A stretch of 64,000 bases of DNA, from positions 50,853 through 114,852 of the forward strand of contig JAJXWP010000009.1 in NCBI GenBank assembly GCA_021781575.1. The letters are read 5' to 3'. The translations under genes were made by a program, and so were the position numbers. A model generated the notes under the pieces. The model made no database searches. It was not told the DNA's origin and saw only the letters and a list, made by a program, of their open reading frames with translations. This stretch comes from Pseudomonadota bacterium. Its GTDB lineage: Bacteria > Pseudomonadota > Alphaproteobacteria > Rhodospirillales > Magnetospirillaceae. Below, piece by piece: positions 9,801-17,573 of this stretch (position 1 is its first letter; every line of letters begins with the position of its first letter).

Positions 9801-10296
9801 CAAGGTTTTCACCGAATTTGCCGAAATCCGGCGGCGCTGTGGCGATCTGTCGACCCTGCCGACCGGGACATTCTTCTACGGTATGCAGCGTGGCGACGAG
9901 ATCGCCGTCGACCTTGAGCCGGGCAAGACCCTGATCATCCGCTTCCTGGCGGTTGGCGACCCCGATGAAGCGGGGCGTCGGACGGTGTTCTTCGAACTGA
10001 ACGGCCAACCCCGCACGGTGAAGGTGACCGACCGCGCCATCGCTCCGGCGCGGCCGCCCCATCCCAAGGCTGAGGAAGGCAATCGCACCCATGTGGCGGC
10101 GCCTATGCCCGGCCTGGTGGTCAAGCTCGATGTCAAGGTCGGCCAGAAGGTCCGGCGCGGCGAACCGCTACTGGCTCTTGAAGCGATGAAAATGGAAACC
10201 ACGGTGAACGCCGAGCATGACGGCACCGTCGAGCGCATCGTCGCCGCCGTCGGCCAGCAGATGGAGACCAAGGACCTGCTGCTCGTGCTGAGCTGA
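6844..10296 (+). CDS. pyc: pyruvate carboxylase
   Basis: Biotin enzyme that carboxylates pyruvate to oxaloacetate with ATP and bicarbonate, replenishing the TCA cycle. The single 1150-residue chain is the usual full length. In order: biotin carboxylase (1-450; KLLVANRGEIAIR at the start, ATP-grasp loop KASWGGGGRGMR), carboxyltransferase (about 535-810; DTTFRDGHQSLLA, metal site HFHTHDTSG), the PC tetramerisation region, and the biotin carrier (1080-1150) with EAMKMET; the biotinylated Lys is residue 1116. A good spacing from AGGGGAAAGCC to ATG 6844 supports the start. The Cache sensor gene lies 14 bases upstream, so co-transcription is possible although no functional link is known. Confidence 0.97.
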   Translation: MANTRSVRKLLVANRGEIAIRVCRAATELGIGTVAIYSQEDRFALHRFKADESYLIGQGLGPVEAYLDIPGIIRTAKDCGADAIHPGYGFLAENPSFAEACANAGILFIGPSPKVLRQLGNKVEARVLAQAAGVPVMPATGPLPDDMAEAARLAAAIGYPLMLKASWGGGGRGMRVVENEAELCAMLPVAKREAKAAFGNDDVYVEKLVRRARHIEVQILGDWRGTIVHLFERDCSIQRRNQKVVERAPAPYLAEPDRRTFCDAALRLARKVGYVNAGTVEFLQDADSGKFYFIEVNPRIQVEHTVTEMVTGIDIVKAQIRIAQGASIGRPESGVPAQEDIRLNGHALQCRITTEDPNNNFIPDHGHLGAYRGATGYGIRLDGGTAFAGAIITRFYDSLLEKVTAWAPTPDEAIARMGRALKEFRIIGVATNLTFLGAVIGHPEFRACRYTTRFIDNTPELFRHPPRRDRATKLLSFIADVLVNGNPEVKGRSVPARPTQPHPPAVADLSIKAGSKQRLEELGAEGFARWMREQARVLVTDTTFRDGHQSLLATRLRTADMLAVAPAYARLLPDLFSVECWGGATFDVAMRFLKEDPWERLARLRQAIPNILLQMLLRSANAVGYANYPDNVVRYFIHRAAAGGVDLFRIFDSLNWVDNMRLSIDAVRETGKLAEAAICYTGDLLDPARSKYDLKYYVGLAKQLEAAGAHILGIKDMAGLCKPASAKLLVGTLRQETGLPIHFHTHDTSGLSAAAVLAAVEAGVDAVDAAMDSFSGLTSQPPLGSIVAALRFGPRDTGLDVAALTRLSHYWEEVRRNYVGFESDIRSGTADVYAHEMPGGQYTNLREQARALGIPDHRWGEVSRAYAEVNRMLGDIVKVTPTSKVVGDMALMMVTSELSPEQVLDPEHPVAYPASLVSLLKGELGQPAGGFPTGLQSKVLKGALPITVRPGEALPPIDLEAERQAAEHKVGRKLDDEDLASWLMYPKVFTEFAEIRRRCGDLSTLPTGTFFYGMQRGDEIAVDLEPGKTLIIRFLAVGDPDEAGRRTVFFELNGQPRTVKVTDRAIAPARPPHPKAEEGNRTHVAAPMPGLVVKLDVKVGQKVRRGEPLLALEAMKMETTVNAEHDGTVERIVAAVGQQMETKDLLLVLS

Positions 10297-10332
10297 GGCC
10301 AGCTTTCATCGCGGCAAGGGATGAAGAGACGT

Positions 10333-10400
10333 GGGAGACCCGGAAAGGAAACTCTTGCGCCTTTGCGCATGTTTTCTTCACTCCGGGCTTTCCCGTCTTT
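10333..10400 (+). terminator. probable intrinsic terminator after pyruvate carboxylase
   Basis: A long imperfect hairpin: outer arms GGGAGACCCGG and CTCCGGGCTTTCCC, inner perfect TTGCGC/GCGCA around CTTT, followed by short T-rich tracts (TGTTTTCTT and GTCTTTCT). It lies 36 bases after the pyc stop and before the convergent reductase gene, so it may act in both directions. Confidence 0.45.
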
Positions 10401-10429
10401 CTGCCGTGGTGGTGACTTTCCAATACCGC

Positions 10430-11002
10430 CTATTCTCGTCCCCGGGCCAATAAACGGGTCCAGTCGCGCAAGGCCAGCATCAGGTCGCCGATGAACTTGC
10501 GGGTCGCCTCGTCATTCAGCCTGCCGGCCTGGTCGAAGCGGGTGTGGGCCTGCGAGATCATCACTTCGGGCCGGTTCAGCGGCAGCATGTTGAGGTAGAC
10601 GCAGATCTGCCGCAGGTGATACTGGGCCCGCCCGCTTCCCAGCATGCTCGGGCTTGCCCCCATGATGGCCACAGGCTTGCCATCGAAGGGCTGGTTCGGC
10701 GGGCGTGAGGCCCAATCGATGGCATTTTTCAGGACACCAGGCACGGAATAGTTGTACTCGGGCGTGACAATGAGCAGCGCATCGGCTGCGGCGATGCGTT
10801 CGCGGAACAGCTGGACCGGCGGCGGGAAGCCCAGTTCCCGGACATCTTCATTGTAGGGTGGGACGGGGGAGATATCGAAGACCTCGAGCGTCATCTCCTC
10901 GGGAAGCATCTCTCCCGCGGTGCGCAATGCCATCCTGTTGTAGGAGCCCTGGCGCAGGCTTCCGGCAAAGCCAAGCACCTTGACCACCGGCAGTTCGGAC
11001 AT
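10430..11002 (-). CDS. NADPH-dependent FMN reductase family protein
   Basis: Flavodoxin-fold oxidoreductase of 190 residues (chromate/azo/quinone reductase-like group) using FMN and NAD(P)H. The phosphate-binding loop is GFAGSLRQGSYNRM (about 10-23) and the flavin-side motif is TPEYNYSVPGVLKNAIDW (about 81-98), both typical of the SsuE/ChrR/YieF group. The physiological acceptor cannot be told from sequence. The start at 11002 is favoured over the longer frame because AAGGGAGGCGACTC, a strong ribosome site, precedes it; the longer frame adds about 94 low-complexity residues that do not belong to the family. It is divergent from the NRAMP-related gene, 151 bases away. Confidence 0.9.
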   Translation of the reverse strand: MSELPVVKVLGFAGSLRQGSYNRMALRTAGEMLPEEMTLEVFDISPVPPYNEDVRELGFPPPVQLFRERIAAADALLIVTPEYNYSVPGVLKNAIDWASRPPNQPFDGKPVAIMGASPSMLGSGRAQYHLRQICVYLNMLPLNRPEVMISQAHTRFDQAGRLNDEATRKFIGDLMLALRDWTRLLARGRE

Positions 11003-11153
11003 GAGTCGCCTCCCTTGCTTGCATGGCAATGGAAATGGGAACAGGGAGGCGGGTCGATAAGGGGGCCGTCCGCCGCCGAGGAAACACCGGGTGGGGCAAG
11101 CGCGTTGGACAGGTGCTCGGGATGTCCCGTCATCCCCCCGCCTCGGTGGACCG

Positions 11154-12449
11154 ATGATCGAACCGTTACGTGAAGACGGCCTGTCCCACCAGGTCGTCGG
11201 CCCTTCCAAGCCGCGGCTATTGGAGGTCCTGGGGCCCGGGCTGATCACCGGCGCCTCGGACGACGATCCCAGCGGCATCGCCACCTATTCGCAGGCCGGG
11301 GCCCAGTTTCGCTATGGCCTGACCTGGACGCTGCTGTTCACCTATCCGCTGATGGTGGTGATCCAGGAAATAAGCGCCCGCATCGGCCGCGCCAGCGGAC
11401 GCGGCATTGCCGGCAATCTGCGGCGCTATTACCCCAACTGGCTGCTGCAAGGCATCGTCGTCCTGCTGCTGCTGGCCAATACCATCAACATCGGTGCCGA
11501 CCTGGCGGCGATGGGCGAGGTGCTCGGCTTATTCCTGCCGGGACCGCGGCAGGCTTACATTCTGCTGTTCGGCCTGGGCTGCGTGGCCATGCAGGTATTG
11601 TTGAAATATTCCCGCTACGTGCGGGTCCTGAAATGGCTGTCGCTGAGTCTGTTCGCCTATTTCGGCACGCTGGTCACGGCGCGCGTGTCCTGGGGGGATC
11701 TGGCGCGGAGCTTCTTCATTCCCCCGATCGCATGGCAGCCCGATTATTTCACCACGATCGTCGCCGTCTTCGGCACCACCATCAGCCCCTATCTGTTCTT
11801 TTGGCAAGCCTCGCAGGAGGCCGAGGATATCCGCGACATTCCTGCCCGCGACCCGCTGGTGGTGGCTCCCGAGCAGGCACCGCAGGCGGTGCAGCGGATC
11901 CGCATCGATACCTGTCTGGGCATGGCCTTCTCCAATCTCGTCGCGCTGGCCATCATGGTCACCGCAGCGGCTACGCTGAATGTCGCCGGCACGACCCATG
12001 TCGAAACGGCGGCGCAGGCGGCCGAGGCCTTGCGGCCGATCGCCGGTGACCTGGCCTATCTGCTGTTCGCCCTGGGGGTGATCGGCACCGGCCTGTTGGC
12101 AATACCGGTTCTGGCCGGGTCGGCCGCCTATGCCATCGGCGAAGCCCGTAAATGGCCGGTCGGCCTGCAGCGCAAGCCGCGGGAAGCCAAGGCATTCTAT
12201 GCCACGGTGGCGGTGGCCACGCTGCTTGGCGCCGCCGCCAACGTCGTCGGCATCAACCCGATCAAGGCACTGTTCCTGACGGCGGTGATCAACGGGGTGG
12301 CGGCGGTGCCGGTGATGGTCTGCATGATGCTGATGTCCAGTCGGAACGAGGTGATGGGGCCGGTGGTCATTTCCAGACCCCTGCGGGTCATCGGCTGGCT
12401 GGCCACAGCCGCCATGGCGGCGAGCGTCCTGGCGATGGCGCTGGTCTGA
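11154..12449 (+). CDS. NRAMP-related divalent metal transporter with atypical metal site
   Basis: Polytopic inner-membrane carrier of the NRAMP/SLC11 superfamily, 431 residues, about 11 helices. Helix 1 reads GPGLITGASDDDPSGIATYS where canonical family members carry the DPGN metal motif, and helix 6 reads GTTISPYLFFWQ where manganese and iron carriers have Met-Pro-His. The Met ligand that makes the canonical site select transition metals is therefore absent. Related sequences are often annotated only as divalent metal cation transporters; some NRAMP-related proteins move Mg2+, so the substrate here is open. ATG 11154 is chosen over a start at 11091 because it begins a normal cytoplasmic tail. 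It is followed by a convergent ClC gene. Confidence 0.88.
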   Translation: MIEPLREDGLSHQVVGPSKPRLLEVLGPGLITGASDDDPSGIATYSQAGAQFRYGLTWTLLFTYPLMVVIQEISARIGRASGRGIAGNLRRYYPNWLLQGIVVLLLLANTINIGADLAAMGEVLGLFLPGPRQAYILLFGLGCVAMQVLLKYSRYVRVLKWLSLSLFAYFGTLVTARVSWGDLARSFFIPPIAWQPDYFTTIVAVFGTTISPYLFFWQASQEAEDIRDIPARDPLVVAPEQAPQAVQRIRIDTCLGMAFSNLVALAIMVTAAATLNVAGTTHVETAAQAAEALRPIAGDLAYLLFALGVIGTGLLAIPVLAGSAAYAIGEARKWPVGLQRKPREAKAFYATVAVATLLGAAANVVGINPIKALFLTAVINGVAAVPVMVCMMLMSSRNEVMGPVVISRPLRVIGWLATAAMAASVLAMALV

Positions 12450-12577
12450 GGGCTGTTGATATTCAGCGCAGAGCGAGGGCGGCGCCGACGAGGGGCTTCA
12501 CGGCATTGTCCGGAGACCAGGGGCCGTCATCCGGCCCAAGGCTGACCGGGATGGCCAACTGACTGAATGGAGGAGAC

Positions 12578-14368
12578 CTATCGATAGCCCTTTACCGTGG
12601 CGGCAACGGCGTCGGCCACGTGCTCCTTGGTGATGATACCGACCACGTTGGCGGTACAGGGCCGGCCGCTGTCGCGCACGACGACCGCCATCGATGCCCG
12701 CTTGCGCCACAGCCGCGCGATGACGTCGAACATGACATCGTCCTGGCGGGCGACGACGAAGCGCCAGCGGGCGACGTCGCCGATGGTGATGCCGCCCTGC
12801 ACGTCCTCGATGCCGCGGCGGAGCGCGGTGTTGACGCGCACGGCGCCGACGATGCGGCCGTTGCGGGCCGCCAGGACGTGAACCATGGCGTCCCGACAGT
12901 CCGGCCGGTGCAGCAGGTCGGCGAAGGGTGTTTCGGCGGGAAGGATGATCACGTTGCGATCCATTACATCCTTGGCCGAATTGACAAGGAACATATTGGC
13001 GTGGCGCGCCTTCGGCACGGGATGGTTGCGGCGGATCAGCTTCAGGGTGTAGACGCTTTCCGCCGACAGCAGCCGGCGGACACCCAGGCTCAAGGCGACG
13101 GCCACGATCATCGGCATGACGATGCCGTATGCCCGCGTCATTTCGAAGATCATGGTGACCGCGGTCATGGCGGCCCCGATACCGCCACCGACGACGGCGC
13201 CCATGCCGACCATGGCGAAGGCGGGGATGCTGACCGGGGCGGTGGGGGCCACCGCCAGGATCGCCGAGGCGAATGCTCCGCCCAGGGTGGCACCGAGGAA
13301 CAGTGACGGCGAAAAGATGCCGCCGGATGAGCCGGACCCAAGGCTCAAGGACGTGGCGACCAGTTTGCAGGCGAACAGCAGCACCAGAAAGCCGCCGAGG
13401 CCGTAGTGATCGTCCAGGATGGCCTGGACGGTGGCGTAGCCGACGCCTTCGACGAAATAATGCCCGAAGCTTCGCTGCAGAGCATAGATCATCACCCCGA
13501 CCAGCAGCATGCCGAGGGCGTGCCGGCCGTAGCGGTTGTTGATCCGGTCGAAATAGTCCTCGCTCCACTGCAGGCCGCGAATGAACAGGGCCGCCGCGAC
13601 GCCGCTGGCGATGCCGAGGACGGCGTACAGCGCCAGGGTGATCAGGTTGAAACGGACATTCTGCAACGGGGCCAGAGGCGGTACCAGGAACGCCGGCTGG
13701 TCTCCCAGGATATAGCGGCCGACGAAGGTCGCCGCGCCGGTGGCGATGGCCACCGGCAGGAAGCTGTCCACACCGATTTCCGGCAGCAACAACTCGACGG
13801 CGAACATTACACCGCCGATCGGCGTGTTGAATGTGGCGGCGATACCGGCGCCGGCGCCGGCCGCCACCAGGGTGATTCGCTGGCCGGGGGTCATCGGGAT
13901 GAACTGCCCCAAGGTGGAGCCCAGCGCCGAACCGATCTGGATGATCGGACCTTCGCGTCCCACCGCGGCGCCGCTGCCGATTGCCAGTGCGGAGGCCAGC
14001 GATTTGATTACCGCCACCACCGGCCGGATGACCCCAGCCTGGTAGTAGATCGCGTCCATCACCTCGGGTACGCCATGTCCCTTGGCTTCGGGGGCGAAAT
14101 GAGAGACCAGAAAGGTCACGCCCAGCCCGCCGACGACCGGCACCAGGATGACCAGGGCGCCCCACGGGCTGGGCGGCGTGAACTGGTTGGCGTCGTACCG
14201 CGCCGCAAGGTGGCCGAGGAAGAGCAGGTTGTGGATCAGCCCGATCAACAGGCGGAATACGACGGCCCCGCCGCCGGTGACAAGCCCCACCGCCAGCCCC
14301 AACAGAGACAATTGTGGCAGACCGATCCGGTGATCCGGAAGGAGGCCGGCGCCAGGCAAAATTTTCAT
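12578..14368 (-). CDS. ClC chloride channel/antiporter with C-terminal CBS pair
   Basis: Inner-membrane ClC protein of 596 residues: helical core (about 20-445) and two CBS domains (about 465-590), which usually bind adenine nucleotides and gate transport. The anion-path motifs are AKGHGVPEV (where the standard is GSGIPE), GREGPIIQIG with the gating Glu, and GGIFSPSLF. The Glu in VMFAVELLL sits where the proton Glu of exchangers lies, suggesting H+/Cl- exchange. The start is unusual: AGGAG is only one base from ATG 14368, while an in-frame TTG at 14359 has ten-base spacing and may be the real start. It is convergent with the NRAMP-related gene and downstream of the MASE1 kinase. Confidence 0.93.
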   Translation of the reverse strand: MKILPGAGLLPDHRIGLPQLSLLGLAVGLVTGGGAVVFRLLIGLIHNLLFLGHLAARYDANQFTPPSPWGALVILVPVVGGLGVTFLVSHFAPEAKGHGVPEVMDAIYYQAGVIRPVVAVIKSLASALAIGSGAAVGREGPIIQIGSALGSTLGQFIPMTPGQRITLVAAGAGAGIAATFNTPIGGVMFAVELLLPEIGVDSFLPVAIATGAATFVGRYILGDQPAFLVPPLAPLQNVRFNLITLALYAVLGIASGVAAALFIRGLQWSEDYFDRINNRYGRHALGMLLVGVMIYALQRSFGHYFVEGVGYATVQAILDDHYGLGGFLVLLFACKLVATSLSLGSGSSGGIFSPSLFLGATLGGAFASAILAVAPTAPVSIPAFAMVGMGAVVGGGIGAAMTAVTMIFEMTRAYGIVMPMIVAVALSLGVRRLLSAESVYTLKLIRRNHPVPKARHANMFLVNSAKDVMDRNVIILPAETPFADLLHRPDCRDAMVHVLAARNGRIVGAVRVNTALRRGIEDVQGGITIGDVARWRFVVARQDDVMFDVIARLWRKRASMAVVVRDSGRPCTANVVGIITKEHVADAVAATVKGYR

Positions 14369-14411
14369 TCTCCTGATGGGCCCCGCTGAACGGGCGGTAC
14401 GCGAATGGGAA

Positions 14412-16154
14412 TTAGTTTATCACCTTGCAGCCTTGTGCCAGGTCAGAAATATGCGAATGCGTCGTGGGAGAAAAATAAACAATGCGAGGTACCGAATTCG
14501 CCGAATTGGCGGCGTTCTCCGCCGGCCGACGTTCCTGAGGCCGTGCCGAAGAGGGAATCAGCACCGAAAATACCGAACCCTTGCCGACGGCGGAACGAAC
14601 CCCCACGGTCAGCCCCAGCACCGACGCCAGCTGCCGGACGGTCGCCAGGCCAAGGCCGAGACCGGCGTCATCCTCGGCCGCCGCACCGCTGGCCGTGGTG
14701 CCGCGGCGGAATGCCTCGAAGATGGCTTCCCGTTCGTCCGGTGGAATGCCCGGCCCGGTATCCCAGATTTCGATGCGCAGGGCCCCGGCGGCCGGCCGGC
14801 TGCCCAGCAGGATGCCGCCGGTCGCCGTGTAGCGCAGGGCATTGGAGAGGATGTTGCGAAGGATGCGGCCGAGCAGTTGACGGTCGGTGGTGACGGTGGA
14901 GGATCCGGGAACGTAACGGAACCGAAGGCCACGCTGCTTCGCCTGGACCTGGTATTCCTCGGCCAACTGGCATAGGAGTTCGGCGATGGGGAAGGTCACC
15001 GGGTCGGGGTGGACCAGACCGCACTCTACGGCTGTGATGTCGTTGAGCGCGCTCAGCGCGCCGGCCATCGCCCTGAGCGATCCGGTGGTGCGGTCGACAA
15101 GGGCGCGCTCGCTCTCGGCCGAGACCCGGCTCCGCAAAGCGGTAAGAAATAGCTCGGCCGCTTGCAGCGGCTGTCCCAAATCGTGGCGAATCGCCGCGAC
15201 GAACCGCGACTTGGCCAGGTTCGCCTCGTCGGCCCGGTGCTTCGCCCGGGCCAGTTCGCCGGCCACGCGGTCGCGTTCGGCAATGGCGCTGCCCAGGATG
15301 AGCAAGGTGCCGCCGACGGCGGCCAGCATCAACTGCAGTTCCAGCAGATCGTCGACCAGCGGGTCATGGGTGAACGGGCCGAAGCCGTCGATGGTGAACC
15401 ACACGGCCATGGTGGACATGGCGACCAAGGCCAGGATGCTTCCCCGCGGGGGAAGGCGGAGGGCCGCCCAGACCAGAACCGGGATGACGAACAGGGCGGG
15501 GGAAACGTGGCCCATGCCCAGCCAGGCCCACACGCGGTCGCCTCTGAAGGCCAGGGCGGTTGCGGCAGTCACCAGAGCCAGCAGGGACGCCGATTCTCCC
15601 CTATGGGAGCGGCTGCTTTCCAGCGCCGGTCGGCCGAGCCAGGCCAACACCAGCGGCGTCATCAGCACCGCTCCGACGAAATGACCGAGCCAGCGGACCA
15701 GGCTGGCGGAAAGGAACTCCGGCCAGGGGCTGAGACCGGCCAGGGAAAGGCAGAGCGTCCCGACGACGGATGACAGCACGGCTGCCGCCCCTGCCGCGGC
15801 CATGACCATCACTCCGTCGCGCGGTCTGGTCAACTCGCCCGAAATCCCCGATTGCCTCAGGATCCTCGCACCCAGAAGGGCGCCCAGCGTGTTGCCGGCA
15901 GTGATGCCGACCGCCGTGGCCGCGGGAATCCCGGCGGACAGGTCGGCCCATAGGGCACCGATCAGCAAGGCCGGCCACAGCCGGCTTCCCCATAGGGCGA
16001 ACGCGCCCATGGCCAATCCGGAAGTGAGCCACAGCGGTGCAAGGGTGTTGTGCAGCGTCGCCATGGCCGAGCCCAGCTGGGCCGTCGCCGAGCACACCAG
16101 GGTCAAGAGGATGAAGCGTAACAATAGACGAGCCACGGGCCCCGCGCGATGCAT
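14412..16154 (-). CDS. MASE1-domain membrane histidine kinase
   Basis: Sensor kinase of 580 residues. The first 300 residues are eight or so membrane helices of MASE1 type (for example APLWLTSGLAMGAFALWG). A short coiled coil leads to the dimerisation/phosphoacceptor domain, whose H box FVAAIRHDLGQPLQAAE carries the phosphorylated His. The ATP-binding domain follows with N box RNILSNALRY, G1 WDTGPGIP and G2 GLGLGLATV. The HDLGQPLQA wording is that of hybrid and orphan kinases. No receiver or response-regulator gene is within the window, so its partner is unknown. It lies between a ClC gene and a cation/proton antiporter gene on the same strand, suggesting but not proving an ionic or pH signal. 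Confidence 0.9.
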   Translation of the reverse strand: MHRAGPVARLLLRFILLTLVCSATAQLGSAMATLHNTLAPLWLTSGLAMGAFALWGSRLWPALLIGALWADLSAGIPAATAVGITAGNTLGALLGARILRQSGISGELTRPRDGVMVMAAAGAAAVLSSVVGTLCLSLAGLSPWPEFLSASLVRWLGHFVGAVLMTPLVLAWLGRPALESSRSHRGESASLLALVTAATALAFRGDRVWAWLGMGHVSPALFVIPVLVWAALRLPPRGSILALVAMSTMAVWFTIDGFGPFTHDPLVDDLLELQLMLAAVGGTLLILGSAIAERDRVAGELARAKHRADEANLAKSRFVAAIRHDLGQPLQAAELFLTALRSRVSAESERALVDRTTGSLRAMAGALSALNDITAVECGLVHPDPVTFPIAELLCQLAEEYQVQAKQRGLRFRYVPGSSTVTTDRQLLGRILRNILSNALRYTATGGILLGSRPAAGALRIEIWDTGPGIPPDEREAIFEAFRRGTTASGAAAEDDAGLGLGLATVRQLASVLGLTVGVRSAVGKGSVFSVLIPSSARPQERRPAENAANSANSVPRIVYFSPTTHSHISDLAQGCKVIN

Positions 16155-16306
16155 GGCGGGTGTGTCTCCGTTTCAGTTTCTGAAGAAGGAGGATCCTAAG
16201 GCATCGTCGTCCGAGGGACATCCATTGGCGGCCTACCTCCGCGCAATCGTCGCCGCCTTGCCTCCGAATCGCGGCCACCGAGGCCAAAGGAACGGCGTCC
16301 TGGGGC

Positions 16307-17512
16307 CTACCGGCTTGCCGGCAGGAAGCCCAGGGCTTTCAGCAGATAGGGCATGGTCAGCCCTTGCACCAGGATGGAAAAAGCGGCCACGCTGAAGGTG
16401 GCGACCACGATCTGGTCGCGCAGCGGCAGCGAGCGGGGCAGTGACAAGGCCAGAGCCAGACCAAGCGCGCCGCGCAGTCCGCCCCACCACAGGACATGTT
16501 GCTGGCCGAGCGAAATGGCTCGCGCCGAGCGATGGAACAGCAGGCAGACCGGATAGACGGCCACAAGGCGGCCGGCCAGCACCGAGGCGATGGCGATGGC
16601 AAGGGTCGGCACGCCGGCCTCGGCGAAGGATAAGCTGGCCAGCGCCAAGCCGATGAGCAGGAAGATCAAGGAATTGGCGATGAACGCGGCGAAGTCCCAA
16701 AACTCGACAAGAAAGGCCGCGCCGCGCTCGGAAAGCCATCGGCCGCGCTTTCCGCCTGCCGTCGTCAGGTTTCCCATGAGCAATCCGGCGGCGACGGTGG
16801 CCAGCACGCCCGAGGCGCGCAAGCGCTCGGCGAGCAGGAACGAGCCATAGGCGGCGGCGGCGCTGATAGCCGTCTCCACCAGGTGGTCGGTGCTGCGGCC
16901 CGCCACGAGCAGCGCCGCCGCCCCGCACAGAAGCCCGATGGCGAAGCCTCCCCCGGCCGACCAACCCAAGGCTTGTACGGCATCGGGCAGGGTGAAGGCC
17001 CGGCCCTCGGCCCATAGCAGGACAAGGCCGAACAGCACCGCGGCCACCCCGTCGTTGAATAGGCTTTCGCTCTCTACCAGCAGGCGCAGGCGGCCACCGA
17101 GGCCATTGTCCTTGAACATAGCGATGACCGCCACCGGGTCGGTGGCGGCGATCAGCACGCCGAAGACCAGGGCCGACTTCACCGGCCAGCCGGGGCCGCC
17201 AACCATGGCGGCGGCGACGACACCGGCCGAAATCACCACGCCGGCCACGGTGAGGGCGAGGACTGGCACGAGGTCGCGGCGCAGTTCCCGCCAATGAATG
17301 TTCACCGCCGCCTCGAACAGCAGCGGTGGCAGGATGCAGAGGTAGATCAGCCCCGGCGTCAGGGTGAGGGCCGCATCGACTTTGAGCAGGGCCAGGCCGG
17401 CACCGGTGATTACCAGGCCGATCGTATAAGGGAGCCGGCAACGCCGGGCGACGATGGCCACCAGCATGGCCACCACCAGCAACTCGACGATGCGGCCTAG
17501 GACCTCATCCAT
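16307..17512 (-). CDS. CPA1-family Na+/H+ antiporter
   Basis: Inner-membrane cation/proton exchanger of 401 residues, about 12 helices, with no long cytoplasmic tail. Conserved CPA1 features are IVARRCRLPYTIGLVITG near the start, LPPLLFEAAVNI (helix 4 region), the paired-acid ion site ATDPVAVIAMF (about residues 133-143) and ESLFNDGVAAVLF. The start at 17512 removes 21 non-family residues and leaves GAGG about nine bases upstream. It is divergent from the second ClC gene (62 bases apart), so the two may share a control region. The exact cation (Na+, K+ or Li+) cannot be told. Confidence 0.92.
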   Translation of the reverse strand: MDEVLGRIVELLVVAMLVAIVARRCRLPYTIGLVITGAGLALLKVDAALTLTPGLIYLCILPPLLFEAAVNIHWRELRRDLVPVLALTVAGVVISAGVVAAAMVGGPGWPVKSALVFGVLIAATDPVAVIAMFKDNGLGGRLRLLVESESLFNDGVAAVLFGLVLLWAEGRAFTLPDAVQALGWSAGGGFAIGLLCGAAALLVAGRSTDHLVETAISAAAAYGSFLLAERLRASGVLATVAAGLLMGNLTTAGGKRGRWLSERGAAFLVEFWDFAAFIANSLIFLLIGLALASLSFAEAGVPTLAIAIASVLAGRLVAVYPVCLLFHRSARAISLGQQHVLWWGGLRGALGLALALSLPRSLPLRDQIVVATFSVAAFSILVQGLTMPYLLKALGFLPASR

Positions 17513-17573
17513 GCAAATTGGCCTCACGTTTAGTTGACCTGACGAGCCCCGTAAGTTACAGCTTCGGCCCGTC

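Noticed and set aside
8368..10092. 574-codon minus-strand frame inside pyruvate carboxylase
   Set aside because: Antisense shadow of a conserved enzyme; the composition is that of complemented GC-rich codons.
12463..12565. Short minus-strand frame (about 31 residues, PVSLGPDDGPWSPDNAV in the middle) after the ClC stop
   Set aside because: It reads smoothly but has only a TTG start, no ribosome site and no recognisable relative; could be a gene remnant but unsupported.
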